NCBI GenBank assembly: GCA_027922465.2
Contig: BQMF02000336.1
Location: 1 to 64,000, forward strand
DNA length: 64,000 bases
Source: Turritopsis dohrnii
Lineage: Eukaryota; Cnidaria; Hydrozoa; Anthoathecata; Oceaniidae
Direction: 5' to 3'
The first letter of the stretch is position 1. Each line of letters opens with the position of its first letter. The notes beneath the pieces are model-generated. The model was not told where the DNA came from. It saw only the letters and a list, made by a program, of their open reading frames with translations, and did no database searches. The position numbers and the translations under genes were made by a program. Below, piece after piece: positions 30,596 to 43,080 of this stretch.

Positions 30596-32107
30596 TCTAT
30601 ATTCTACTACGCGCTGTGCATCCAGTTTTTAGTTTAGACAGTGAATGTTTCGGGTCGTTTTTCACGGTCAAAATCTTCTTAATCGTGGTCATATAGCGGC
30701 AGTTAGACCGCGCATGACACATTCACGATTAGTTTATGCGGAAACCCTCACAGCGCATTTGATCGTTCAAATGTTTTGATTGCTTGCAAGATCAAGAATC
30801 GATAGCATTGACGTTCTTTTACCAGCAAGTTTTCATTTGCTATTTTGAAAAAGAGGTAATGAAACATACGAGAGTAAGAAATCTCAAGACAACGAAGTTA
30901 GTAACGAAAGTATTGCACGAAGTATTATTAATGTTTTTAGGGTAAGTACGCTATTGAGCTTTTTTTTCTGTTTTGTTTTTCTTATAATATAAATAGGTTT
31001 GCTGCACCATCACTTCTCCTTTAGGGAAGACCAATAAAAACAATGAAATTTGAAGAAATGAATTTTAAATCATGATGTTCTGGGTTGGTGAAGAACAATA
31101 TTCTATATTAATATCCAACCTTAGCTTCGTCACTCGAAGGTATTAATTTGTGTTGATACGTTTACAACTTACGGGTTTGGCTTTTCAAAATAGCCAAATA
31201 GAGCTTCTGTTTACCTTGGATCATGGGTTACAGTTACAGCCATTTTAATCTTTCTGTTGTTTCATGTGCGCACAATTTATTTCTACATCGTATCGTGAAA
31301 GGATTTAATATAAGTTTTTTTTATGTGTTTCAGATCTTCCGAGTAAAAAGATGTTTATGATGTGCAGTGTTGACAATGAACAGGTAAAATGCTTTATCTG
31401 GAATACCTACGGAGTTTTTAATTAAAAGGGTGAGGAGTACTTTTTTCCATTTTGACGTTACATTTTTTAATCGCGGGGAACCATTGCATTGCATATTGAA
31501 TCGTACAAGGCGCTTTTTGAGAATTACATTTTTGATCGTCCGCGCAGGGCTGTGATGTTTGATCGCCGACATCTCGGTAACGGTTACTGTATTTTTCAGA
31601 TCAGTTGGATGTACTTTCTCAGCATCGTTCCGTGATTAAAATTTTTGTAGACATTTTCTGAGACGTCATTTTAAAAATCAAAACACTTAAAATATTTTGC
31701 ACAAGATGCAATTTATTTTAGAGAGTGAAAATAGCGGATGCACAGCGCGTATATATTATTTTTGATAGGTTTCAGATCTTCCAAGTAAAACGATTTTTTT
31801 GTTCTACGCCGCTGTTGATTGCGAACTTGGAAAAAATGTTTTATCTAGGTTGTGTCTGTTTAAGTGGATCTTTAAAATCAGGGGAACCATCGCATTGCCT
31901 CCTAAGTTAGACTTGAAGTTATTTGGAAAACATCTTTAAAACCTCTAAGAAAATAACTGGTAGTTTTATGGTCCGCGTTATTAACGAACACTAACAACAC
32001 TAACGCACTTTTTGTTGGTCATTTTGTAAATTAATTTTTCTACACCATTTTTAAGACGTCATTTTCAAGAATAAAAATCCGTAAAAAATTTTTGCACGGG
32101 TTACTAG
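30596..32107 (+). mobile_element. 1.5-kb non-autonomous Helitron with internal duplication
   Basis: Starts TCTATATTCTACTACGCG after the previous CTAG. Ends with GTAAAAAATTTTTGCACGGG, TTA and CTAG at 32104-32107. The interior carries a ~440-bp partial tandem duplication: TTTCAGATCTTCC(G/A)AGTAAAA occurs at about 31328 and again at about 31770, each followed by related sequence. The first copy looks like an exon (31334-31383, then GTAAAA). This is the last link of the chain. Confidence 0.75.
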
Positions 32108-32265
32108 TAAATTTTATAAACGTTTTGTAAGTTGTATCTTCTAGTATTGCGATAAAAAAAAAGTCTGGGTATTTCTAGGATCACACGTTAGAGACTAAAA
32201 CGAGTGTGGGAAATGGCTTGCATTTTGGTGGAAAATGAAAACGAATTAACGGGGTTTTTGAAATG
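32108..32265. other. Unannotated flank right of the Helitron chain
   Basis: Short AT-rich stretch; nothing recognised. Confidence 0.4.
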
Positions 32266-32626
32266 TCCCAGTCAGCACAAAGACGTTTTATCAACGCTGT
32301 TTCGACGTCGTATTCCATCGTTGTTTGACAGTCCTGTCGAAATAAAAAAAGGAAACAACGTCGCATTTTGACGTCAAAAGGACGACGATAACAAACAAAA
32401 ATGACGATGTACAAACGTTTTTGCATGGTCAAATTAACAACGAAGGGTAATAACAACAAATGAAAAGTCACCTGCAACCATTGTAGGATTTTGAAATAAT
32501 TTTTTTAGGTCGGAATTAGTTGCAACCACCTCGACGTTTTCATGACGTCGGTTAATGATCGTTTTTGGTTGCGACGTTAGAGCGACCATAAAACAACGTT
32601 GGATTGACGTTGCGTGTTTCCTGGGA
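32266..32626. mobile_element. 361-bp MITE-like element with TCCCAG ends
   Basis: Left end TCCCAGTCAGCACAAAGACG and inverted right end TCCCAGGAAACACGCAACGTC-type share TCCCAG..A.CAC. The interior is rich in AACGTCG/CGACGTT motifs in both orientations. Non-coding; superfamily unknown. Confidence 0.6.
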
Positions 32627-35600
32627 TATCTGTTTATAAAAAATCTTTTTTTACTATTGAAATTCAGCAACAGCTTTGATTTAAAATCCTATCTCGTGTA
32701 AAAATGTTTTATAATTCACGCAATACTGAAGCTCTGAACAGACGAAGCCTTTTACTCAAAACATCAGAAATACATCAAAATGTCCCTAATAAACGCTTTG
32801 ACAATGTAAAATTTGCTAAAAATAAAATGCTGACTCAGAAAAACAACAAAATGATCAAAATGGTGCTAACTCTTCATCGAACTATACACGCAGTTTGATA
32901 AAGTCAATATTAACACGTAATTCGATAAAACATTTTCCATTGGTTTCAATTTCCAAAACTACCTCTGCAAATTTTGTCTGAAACAGATAAAGATCATCGT
33001 TAGTTTTCATTGAACCCACACACCTACGTAAACAAACGCCAATAAGATATCAAAGCCAAAAATCGTAATTCTGTCAAGATATGAATATATTTTTCTGGAA
33101 TCTCAGGTAAAACTGTTTTTTCGGGTTCAGTCAACACTGGAACTACTGGGCCACATTTAGGCTTAGTTATGTCAGTTTTTCTTAAAGATGTGAAACAATG
33201 AAGCATCAAAATAATAAAAAAAACCCTGAAACATCGGAAGACTTAAAAGTTCCTAATTTTAAGCGAAACCATATATTTTTAAATGAAGAGCAAATAACCC
33301 AAAACAGTTACATATTGTGTTATACGTTGCGTAAACGTGACAGAATAATGATTGAACACAAATTGAGAACTTCCAACAATGATTCTTTTGTGCCAAAGTT
33401 ACATTGGAAAGGAATAATACATGAATTTTTGAAATGCTTGATCTTCACAACCCCTCAAAACCCTAATTTTAAATGATTAAAGAAATAAATTTCAAATGTA
33501 TAGTAATGCAGAAAATCTAAGAAAAACAAAACAAAAACGTAAATTTAAAGCAGTTCATGTTGATAAATATTTGGGATCAAGTTGCTTAATGGGAATAATT
33601 GACGCGAAACGAAGAGACGTAAATAGGTTACAAATGGTGTCAGTAGACACGAAAAGCTTCGTGAGGACATATAAAGGTAAAAATTGACTTGCGCTGTTTA
33701 CGTTTTTAATTTACTATTTCTTCAAATATAACAAGATTCTCAAAAATGCGACTATATATTTCCCCAAAGTTGCAAACATTTTATAAACTACTGTGTGTAC
33801 ATTCAAAACAAGAAAAATGTATCATTAAATAATTACAGTGGTATATCTACTATCAAGCTGATGTTCAGATAAAAACGCTGTCCATACTAATCAGGGTGAA
33901 TTTGGACTTAATAGAACAAAACAACTTATTTTGAACTTATTATGAAATGAAGATGTAGATGGTCAAATGATAAGATTTCTTTCAATTTTTTGCCAAGGAG
34001 TTAAAAAGTGACTTACAAGTTACTATGGACATAGCTAAAAACTCTAAGACCTAAATGCGACTAATATTTCCCCTTAAACAACTGAATAGTCTTTTTGCGG
34101 AACAATCTGTTAGGCAATTTCGTCATAATAAACATATGATCATTATTCATGCGACAAGCTTCCTATTCTTTAAACCATAAAATCACAGGACAAATGTAAT
34201 TCAACAGAACACTTGCTTTAACTAAGATGAAACTATCTTACACAGTTATAAAATCAAATTTGTATAAAGGTTTACCAAAGAAGAAAATAAAATTGTCAAA
34301 CCTTTGGGGTAGGCATTTAAGCAAATAACTATCAAAAGCAATCAAAAACCAATCTTAACTAAAATATGTTTTGTTTAGCATTTCAAATTAGGGGCGAAAA
34401 AATATACAAAATAAACATCTCTGATTCAAAAAAAAAGTGTTTACATACTATCATAGTATGTCATACATTTATCATAATGTAACAAAAATGACTTTCGTAA
34501 ATCCCAAATAAATAAAAATATTTTGGTAGTGAACATCCATAACCAAATCACTGCATATCTGGAAGTAGAAGTTTGTGTTTCGGCTTAATTTAAATTACAC
34601 ATTGTTATGTTGGAATGTGTTTTGATTTACGTTCGTTGCTTGTAAGGAAAATTAACATATATATTATAATTTCTACGAAATGAAATATCATGTACAATAT
34701 CAAAACAGTATACGTAATCATGGAAAAATTGAATGAATATTGTTGGACTACACAACTATCCCAGGAGGCACATTCAACCAGATTCTTTCAAATTATTATG
34801 TCTCTATCCTGTGTGTGTGTATTAAAATATTTTACGTATATATACAATTGTTTTTCTGAACTTCTTTTTGCATAAACAACATCCCGTTTCTACTTGCAAT
34901 TCCTGTTATGTACTCCTTGAATTAACAAGTGGTTGTTCTCCATCACATGTAAAAAAGGGGTTTACCTTCTTATGGTTGTACATCTATGTGTTTTCAGCAG
35001 TTGGGTCACATTACGTCAAGATGCAGAATTCAATCACAGATTCAATGCTCCACTGTTCCAAGCATTTAATTACCATCATAACATTTACATTATTATCAAT
35101 AAAAACAAAACGTCCGTGACATATTGATATCTCGCTTTTCTTCTCTTTTACTTGCGTTCATTCCAAAATTTTAACAAAACTTTTAGAAAAACATTGAATT
35201 AAAACGTTTTTATTTCCATCATTTAACGTTTGAATCTCTTGAATCATCTTAAAAGCTGGGAGGCAAAGGAAAACTCTTCCACTGGCCAACTTCACTGACT
35301 GAAAAAATGTCGCACTACTTCACTGAAGACTAGCCTCTATTGTAATCTACCTTGGCTAGGCCAAAGTTCAATACTGAACCGCAGCTATAAAAGTGAAAGG
35401 AGAAGACGAAGGGAGGAGAAGGAAACTGCCGGTTTTAACATATATTTCGCCCTGTGGGAAAATACATAACAAATCAGTTTCAGACACTTGACATTGCATT
35501 ATAGTTGAAACAACAGTAGCCGGAAGATGTTTGGTTTCGAGAAATCGGAAGAGAAATATGATAGCAAGTTATACAATACAGTTAGAAAACTTAGACCACT

Positions 35601-36614
35601 TATTTGAAGGTCATAAGGTTTTGTGTCGGTTATTATTACTGTTGTGTCAAAAGTATTTGCAGTTCAGTACTGACAGCAGTTGCTGGTTTTGTGAAGAAAC
35701 CGGTAAGTCTTATGACATCTTTACATGGTTTTCTATCTTGAGTAGCTGTGTCTGTGTCAAAAGGTTGCCCTACACTGCAGACTTTGTAAATGCAATAGCA
35801 ACGGCAGAATAGGAATTTATACTAGTGAACTTTTAATCATTTTGTATGTTGCTCCTTATTCAATATTTACTTCTTTTCTGGTTATCATTATAACAAGAAG
35901 ATGTGTGTTATTTTACCTTTTTAAGCAAACATCGTTTACTACTATTACTTTTACGACAGAAAGGCTAGTTAGTTTAAGCTTTACAGTTTGCGAAAAGCCA
36001 TTCAAAATAAAAGGAAGGGAGGCTAGTAATTTTAAAAACGAGAATATTAATGTTACAAGTTTTGTTGATATTTTGAAACTCATTCACGAAATAGTCCTTT
36101 GAGAATGTTTGCATTTTCGATTTTTGAAGCATCACATGAAACGAATTTCTGATTTTGAAGTTGGTGTTATTTAGTGCTTAAGTGCTCAAACAGTTAATAA
36201 TCAGATTCATCAAATCGGTAAAAAAACATAGGGAGATCCACTTAGGTATTTTTCATTTGACGGATTTGGTGGTTATTCCAAAGTTTCACATATATTCCAA
36301 AGTTCTCTGGTGTTATCCCAACCAATCCCAATTTTGTGATTCCACGTATACCCATCGACTGCAGCGTGAATTCCAAAACAAATTGACTTTAACTTGCATT
36401 CGTCTTAGTAGCACAACTAATTTGGCCATTTAGACACGTACTGGCGTGTACTACTTCAGGATCCAATACACCTAATGCGACTCAAATGGTTTCTCGATGG
36501 ACATTGATCCCTTTTGATCTAAGCTTTTTTGACATTAATCGTTATACAAAACAGTTCCATTTAGGTTTTAGGTCACACAGAAAGTTTCATTCATGGAAAG
36601 ATAACTTTTCAGTT
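32627..36614. other. AT-rich region without a supportable gene
   Basis: No recognisable domain in any frame. The open frames at 33198-33687 are A-rich and low-complexity. A GCTATAAAAGTG TATA-like box at about 35375 lies 150 bp before short frames at 35527-35812. One of these reaches a GTAAGT donor at 35702 (CGGTAAGTC), so a small first exon there is possible but unproven. Confidence 0.4.
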
Positions 36615-37113
36615 TACCGTATTTCCTCTAATAAACGCCACCCTCTATCAAACGCCGCACTTATAGCCGAACATCTGTAATAAACGCCGCCCTCTCATAA
36701 ACGCCGCGTTCTAATAAACCCCGCATCTCTAAAAGCGGCGTTTATTAGAAGACAGGCTTAAACAAAAATTGGTGTAAATAGTTCAAAAGTTTTATTTGTT
36801 TTCTATCAACAAATTCTTCCACGTTTGCATGAATATTTGATGTGTAAGTGATTGGTATAAAAGTTTTCATCTCATACAAGAGGAAGGCGACAGTGATAGT
36901 GCTCTTCTTTGACATTTTTGTGAACAAATCTTTTGTGTGAGGCAGTTTCACGCGATCTTTTGCAACCTTTTCTAGGATAAGAAGATATTGTTGTTTAAGT
37001 TTGCTTTTATCTCATTTTTCATTTTGTAATAAACGCCGCCCTCTAATGAACGCCGCATGCAAAAGCTGGGATATCTTATAAACGCCGCGTCGTTTACTAG
37101 AGGAAATACGGTA
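36615..37113. mobile_element. MITE, TACCGTATTTCC family (copy 2, longest)
   Basis: TACCGTATTTCCTCTAATAA at the left and its inverse (..TACTAGAGGAAATACGGTA) at the right, 499 bp. The interior contains many AACGCCGC motifs. Best-preserved of the three copies in the window. Confidence 0.88.
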
Positions 37114-37780
37114 ATGAGATACATTTGCTTGAAAAGTCAACTTAGCTGCCTCACAGATAAAACTAAATTCTAGAATTGAGCCAAAAAACAGAACTAATTC
37201 TTAAATCCAGCCAGAAAGTAGGTTTCCATCTTTTTTTCGCTGCTGTTTGCATGAAGGTTTCCAGAATTAAGCATGACATTGCCGCGTTGACAAGTTTGGT
37301 GCTTTATAGGAGAGAATGAGTTAATAGGTGTATTTCAAGTTGATTGAAAGTTTTGAGATGTCCCAATAGCAAACAAGGAAAATTAAATTTGTTTCTTGCA
37401 TGATACACTCAAGCATGATAAAGTCATCTGTATACTTACAAAATTTTCTGTTCAGCAAGGAAATTCATTTTGATGTTATAATACTCCCGAGCTTTTTCCT
37501 TTCTTTCACTTTGATGTTAATTCACTCCCGCAGGCACGTAAGACATTTCAGCACACAGGTACAAACAAACTGGTAAACAGACTACCAAGTGTCGAATTAC
37601 GAGTTAATAATTGCCTAATCGCCAGTTAAGAATCGCAGTTGGAAAATCGCCATTTATTAAGTGGCAAATAAACAATTAGTGCGGTGAATCGACAGCTAGG
37701 TGGATGACTTTTAAATGTGTGAGCATATATATAGCTCATAGGCAAATATCTAAAAAGTGTTTTTACTTTGTTTAATAGCC
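37114..37780. promoter_or_regulatory. Upstream region of the cephalotoxin-like gene
   Basis: Non-coding. A TATATATAGC element lies about 55 bp before the ATG. TTTAATAG directly before CCATGAAAG resembles a splice acceptor, and the same TTAGCCATGAAAG arrangement precedes the second copy at 62727. The first coding exon may therefore follow a 5'-UTR intron. Confidence 0.35.
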
Positions 37781-38728
37781 ATGAAAGTGCTGTATTTGCT
37801 GAGCGGTTTACTACTCCTGATCCCATCATGCAAAGGTAAAGTCAGTAGAGCTACTAAAGAGCGTATTAAATCAAGTGTTATATTTGTTAATGAAGTTGCA
37901 GAAACTGTAAAAGAGCGCAATGCTGAAATTTTGAAAGTTGGAAAGAATGTAAGTCCTCTGCTATCTAACGTCGGAAAAATCGCTCCTTTTCTTGGCGCTG
38001 TCAATGCCTTTCTTAGCGTCATTTTGAGCTTCCTACCGAAACAAGAATCCACGGAGCTCCAGTACATGAAAGAAAAGTTTGCAGAGGTCAACAAGAAGCT
38101 CGATGATATAAGCAATAAACTGGAGAATATGCAAAATTTGATCACCTACCAAGCCTATAAAACTGCCTATATCAGCTCTGAACGTGACATAAGGTACGGA
38201 TTCCAAAAATTGAATCGACTTTATAAGGAATTGCAAAACGTAAAGTGTACAGACCTACGAGACTGCAAAAGAAAAAGAATACGGATTGCGAATCGATACC
38301 TTAATGATTTCAAGAAAGTCGAAAAGGCTTTGCATCAATGTTTGAGTGGTGCTTATGAAAAGTCTACCTTTGGAGAACCTCTTCTGGATTTAATTCGCAA
38401 ATCATTTAGTTGCGATGTTGGAAAACTTACTACCTTTGCAGAATCTTTAGCGATTTTAGCTGAAAAGGGAAAGCAAGTTGTAATGACTTACGAGAAATTG
38501 ACAGGAACTAAATCAAGTGTTTCGCATTCAGTAAAGAAATGGCTAACGTCAGTGTACAAACTCAGATCATATTACTACAAAATGAAAAATTTTTGTTTCC
38601 GCCATTTTGCTCAGTATACAGGAAAAGACATCACCGATACCAAGTACCAGTCAGACTATTCTGATGACGATTCCGCAAGTAATGCAATTGGTTCTTTTAT
38701 GGACAAAAAATATGGTTGGCTACGCTGG
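37781..38728 (+). CDS. Cephalotoxin-like exon 1: signal peptide and helical domain
   Basis: 316 residues. Signal peptide at residues 1-20 (MKVLYLLSGLLLLIPSCKG). A hydrophobic FLGAVNAFLSVILSFLP lies near residues 80-95. A heptad-like stretch (LDDISNKLENMQNLI) and the family block GKQVVMTYEKLTG follow near the end. The ATG was chosen over an upstream in-frame non-ATG codon. Donor TGG|GTAAGT. Confidence 0.88.
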
Positions 38729-41700
38729 GTAAGTTCAATTCACGTTTTGGCTGTTCTCCATATACACAGTTTATCGTGAGAAAAAGAATTCCTCGTAGAT
38801 AACAACTGCCAAACAACTAATACTTTTAAAGTGACAATAACACAAACAGTTTTTCTGAATAGGGCCATGAAGGATGCTTATTCAGTTTTTCCATTACATC
38901 AGTTAGCTTTTTTATAAAGTTTTTGATAACGACTTTCCTAGGGTTTCTTTAAGAGAAAAATGTTTTTTCAAAATTGGAAAGTTGTGTATATTTAAATCAA
39001 GAATTGAAAAATATCAATACGGGCAGTCTTAAAAATAAGATGATACAATAGTTTCACTTTTATTAACTAAAGATTAACTGTTTAATTTTTTAAAAGAAAT
39101 TTCCACATAAATTAGGACTTTTACCAACTTCTGAAAATGCATATTTTTTTCTGATAAGAATGGGCTACAAACCTATTAATTTAGACCAAGATACTTCGGA
39201 TATAAGTATCTAACGTTACGTTTTTTTATTTGCGGTTTGGTAACCTGAACGTATCTCTCCGGATGTTGAAATATAAACAAAGCTGTAATTGACTTCAGAC
39301 AATTTGAATTTATTGTTTACCCTTATGTTAAGTACTTAGCAATATGTATACAACTATTGATATCAGACATTGTGCAACCTTATAAATAGACAAATAGATG
39401 TTAAACTTTAGAATAAAAGCTGGTGATAAACTGGTTAATATAAACTTAAATTTATCTTAGACAAACCTTTTTTTAAGTAAAATTTTCAGAAGCCCAGAGA
39501 CAATATTACAAACTTTATAGATTAAATATTCTAATAAGCAAATTTCTTTTAATGACTCTTTTTTTTTCTTCAGAATGTATATTCTTACCACGGTGCCGAG
39601 AATGATGAAGACCATGACATCAAAGTATTTGATGGAAATCATAATATGCCAAATTCAAACGCTGCTCGAAAACGTGTTATTTCTGTTACTCCATTTGATC
39701 CAATGGGAACTTACAAACTAGAAACTAAACGTAGAATCATAGATGCCATTAGGGGCTACAAGAAATACAGGGAACCAGATTGGATTAATGATTGCAAGAA
39801 AAAGAAAAGTTCTTGTTTTGCTATGGTAAGTAAGATATTTGTTCTTCAAGGACAGATTTGGTTTCTTAAGGTCTAAAAAAAGTTGTTTAAATTAACGCAA
39901 AATTTCAATTCAAAGGCGATCATACGTAACAAACATTTCTTTGCACAGTGAGGGGAATATTTATATTTTCTCTTTAAACCACGATAATGATAAAGATAGA
40001 AGAAGGAGTTCTTCTTTGAAAACTTGGTAATTCTTCCTTAAAATGTTCCACACTAGATTCAAGAGCGCATTATATTAAGCAGTCAATGGGATCATGTTCA
40101 AAGTGTAGCGGTTCTCAAGCGCTCTTTATCTCCAGTCATCAAATGTCACAATCAAAGATCATGCATCAACGAAATCTTTGAATTTCAAGTTGGTAATTAC
40201 AAAAATATGCAAACAATCAAAGTGCGAGTGATTATCATGCTTCGATCAGAAGAAATGGTATCAGGAAAGTCCTGCACAAAAAAATGCCATGGCAAAAGCG
40301 GTTGTGTACGACTTCCCTATTCTTCACTCAGTGAATGCCAATGCCCTGAAAACTTCGATGGAGAAAAATGCAAGCAACACTCAAAATACAATTTGGCGTC
40401 AACCATGGACTCCCTTATTTCCGTGACCTTAAAAATACCCACTCTTGCAGATATTTATTTTAAGGTTGAAGATTTGAAAGAAGAAGTTAATGTTGGGATC
40501 ACGCGCATCGATATAGCCATTAACAATTTAACACAATCACTCCAAGACACTTATGAAAGAACCAGTTACGAAATAAGAAGGAAGTTAGATTGGAGTAACT
40601 TAAAAATTATTTATGGAAAATCCATTCAAAACGTCATTCATTTCTTAAACCAGTTTAAAATTCGATCAAAGGAGCATGATGACAAAAGAGGAAGGGAATT
40701 AGCTGCTTATGTCTTAAGGCCGGGCAACTTATTAAAATGGATCTACGAATTGAACTTACTTTTTATGGGAACAAAGACAATTGTTGTGAATCACGAACCC
40801 TTGATGATACTATGTATAAACACAGTCAACAAAGAAGCATGCTCTCCTGCTTATAAGAGTTATATCGATAATGCTTATCGACAGTTTGCTGTAATCCAAC
40901 AAGAAGCCTATCTGATGTGGGCAGAAGCGTTAGATATTTTGGAAAGGGAATCTGAATTTGTAGGGAAGAATTATAAAAATACAGTGGAAAAGCAAGTGAG
41001 TATTTTTATGGTAATAACGGCATTAAAAACTAGCATCAGTAGTCAACCTGCTGTATCTACCTCATGCCATGGATCATGCAATATAAGTTACCAGGTTTAG
41101 GTACTAAATGTTTAGACACTGAAGGTTTGTGCGCTGCTTCTAGCAGTGTTGCTTATCCATGCAAAATGTACGTCCTTGAGACGTTTATTCCTATTATCAT
41201 GATGATTTTTGATTAATGGCAATGAAAATTCAACAGCATTTCTTTACATTAATATTTATTTATAGGAAGCTAAATATACATCTATAACATGTGATTACGA
41301 AATTATCAATTCCAAAAACGTGAACTGCACTGGTGGACGATATATCCATCCAACGATGCAGATCGAAAACAAATGTAAGAAAAGCCATTATCTTAAAGGA
41401 CTTCGAAAATCCACGTGTAAAGATGTTGGAAAATCGAGCTGTGTATCTTGTTCCTGTGACAAAAAAGGAAGCCAGAACTTAGAGTGTACTGATCAAACAG
41501 GTATCTGCACATGCAAAGCCACTAAGTATCAGTGGAACAGAAAATCCGCATATTTTGGAAACAAATGTCAAAACCATGATTGCTTATGGAGTCATTGGTC
41601 GTCATTTTCAAGGTAATTTGTTAACACTATGAAATGAGAAAATTTTTGTTAGGACATAAATGAGATTCTTTAAAATGACTTTTTGTAGATGCAGCAAAAC

Positions 41701-42481
41701 TTGTGATTACGGAGGCACCAAAACACGGAGCCGAAATGAAATTTCTAAATACGGAAGTGGGAAGTCTTGTTCCGGTAGATCAACAGATCGGCTAAAATGT
41801 TTTCTTCGTTGCTGTAATAATAAATTTAATTGCCGCAACAAAAAGAAGTGTATTTCAAGTCATTTGAAATGCAACTATGAGAACAACTGTGGTGATAATC
41901 AAGATGAATCTGATAGCTTGTGTCAAGAACGGTGCTCGACTCATTATTCTAGCTGGGAGAAACATGGTGGTGGTAAGGTATGGTATTTAGATCGCCAACG
42001 AGCGTATTGTCCTTCTCGTTGGGTGATGCAGTCATTTCGACTTCAGAAGTCTGGAAATTATATCAGGTACAAATTCCGTTGCTGCAAATTGCATAAGGTC
42101 CAGTTAAAGGTCGTGAACCGTGGGACTTCTTGGAAAAAGACACCTAAGATGTGGTATTTAGCATTACAATATCTTGACTGTAAGAGAGGTTTCCTTAATC
42201 ATTTTGATACTCATGGGTGGTGGAAAAAAGGTTCTTGGTGGTCAAAAACGTATTATCTGAGATACACTTACTCGTGTATCATTCCATCAAAACGTATAAT
42301 CTGCAGAAGAGCCTACACATGGTGGCATAGGGATAATAATAAAAATTATGTTCTTACTGAAGATGACGTTAGTTGTGCCTCCAAATTTGGAAAGCGATGG
42401 TTTCTCAAGGGTTTTAAAACTGAGAATCAATATCCGGGTAAACTTCACTACTTGCTTGATTGTTGTAGATTCAAAACTTAA
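37781..42481 (+). CDS. SE-cephalotoxin-like secreted multidomain protein, five exons
   Basis: Exons 37781-38728, 39574-39825, 40057-40995, 41266-41612 and 41689-42481. The first three introns are phase 0 and the last is phase 2; all have GT..AG borders. The product is about 1092 residues, close to the size I recall for SE-cephalotoxin of cuttlefish and the coral cephalotoxin-like matrix protein. Domain order matches that family: signal peptide, long helical N-terminal region, EGF-like, TSP1, LDL-receptor class A and Cys/Trp-rich C-terminal repeats. In cuttlefish the protein is a salivary toxin; in corals a homologue is found in the skeletal matrix. The role here is therefore unknown, and toxicity is not shown. 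No stops or frameshifts are seen, so the gene looks intact. Gene model by eye. Confidence 0.88.
39574..39825 (+). CDS. Cephalotoxin-like exon 2
   Basis: 84 residues after a long polypyrimidine tract and CAG. It contains HGAENDEDHDIKVFDG and ends in ATG|GTAAGT. The strict phase-0 borders on both sides make it a symmetric, skippable exon. Confidence 0.85.
40057..40995 (+). CDS. Cephalotoxin-like exon 3: EGF-like domain and second helical region
   Basis: 313 residues. The EGF-like module has six cysteines (CTKKCHGKSGC ... CQCPENFDGEKC). It is followed by a helical region with ITRIDIAINNLTQSL and NLIKWIYELNLLF-type amphipathic stretches. The acceptor at 40056 extends the exon 50 codons upstream of the first in-frame ATG. 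Donor CAA|GTGAGT. Confidence 0.85.
41266..41612 (+). CDS. Cephalotoxin-like exon 4: Cys-rich segment and start of TSP1
   Basis: About 115 codons. Cysteine-rich, with CVSCSCDKKGSQNLEC, then NHDCLWSHWSSFS, the WxxW start of a thrombospondin type 1 repeat. The intron splits the TSP1 module (phase 2). Confidence 0.85.
41689..42481 (+). CDS. Cephalotoxin-like exon 5: TSP1 end, LDLa domain, C-terminal repeats
   Basis: Completes TSP1 with CSKTCDYGGTKTRSR. Then an LDL-receptor class A module with HLKCNYENNCGDNQDESDSL (acidic calcium-site residues present). Then two or three Cys/Trp-rich repeats of the VWYLDRQRAYCPSRW kind ending in DCCRF. Stop TAA at 42479-42481. Confidence 0.86.
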
Positions 42482-43080
42482 TTTGGGCCTATCCTTTGAC
42501 ATGTATTTCCTTTATCAACATTTCTGTTGCCAAAAAAATGGTCAAAAGTGGTTTGTAATAGTTCTAAAGAGACACCATTTATTGTTTCTTCTCAAAACGA
42601 TTTTACTGGCAATTAATGAGAGGCGCTGCTTGTGGTCTTTCTCGGTCCGTTTTTTGTTCATAATAACCTTTCATATCAACGTTTCACAGGAACTCAATAC
42701 TTAACTGGAAATTGTATTTTATTCTATCTTTCGACTAAAGAACAACTGGCTGCTTTAATATCGTATGTTTTCCTCTGCAGATGTTGCTTGTTTAGGTGGT
42801 GATCGTGATGACTTGCTGTTCACTAAATCGATGCCAGTAAGATTATTTTGGGCATATTCCTTAGTTTATTAGGTAATTAACATTTTATTGGCTTACATAA
42901 AACATATAACCTTGTGTTCATTTTATGGTAAATAGAGCAGAGAATATTTAGTTGAAAGATATTACCCACCGGAAGAGATAAGAAATTAATATTTCTGTTT
43001 ATGACGTGTGATGGAGAAAATGCGTCGAAATATATTTGCCTCTATTACCGTTCTTTTTGTTGCTTAAGTTTGTATTGTAA
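42482..43080. other. 3' flank of the cephalotoxin-like gene
   Basis: Probably 3'-UTR and intergenic. No further coding exon recognised. The open frame at 42348-42704 overlaps the exon in another frame and has no motif. Confidence 0.45.

Noticed and set aside
12826..32107. Centromeric or ordinary satellite array
   Set aside because: The units have Helitron termini, differ in length and content, and include a coding element.
33198..33687. Two A-rich ORFs (92 and 63 residues)
   Set aside because: Low-complexity Lys/Asn-rich frames with no motif, promoter or splice support.
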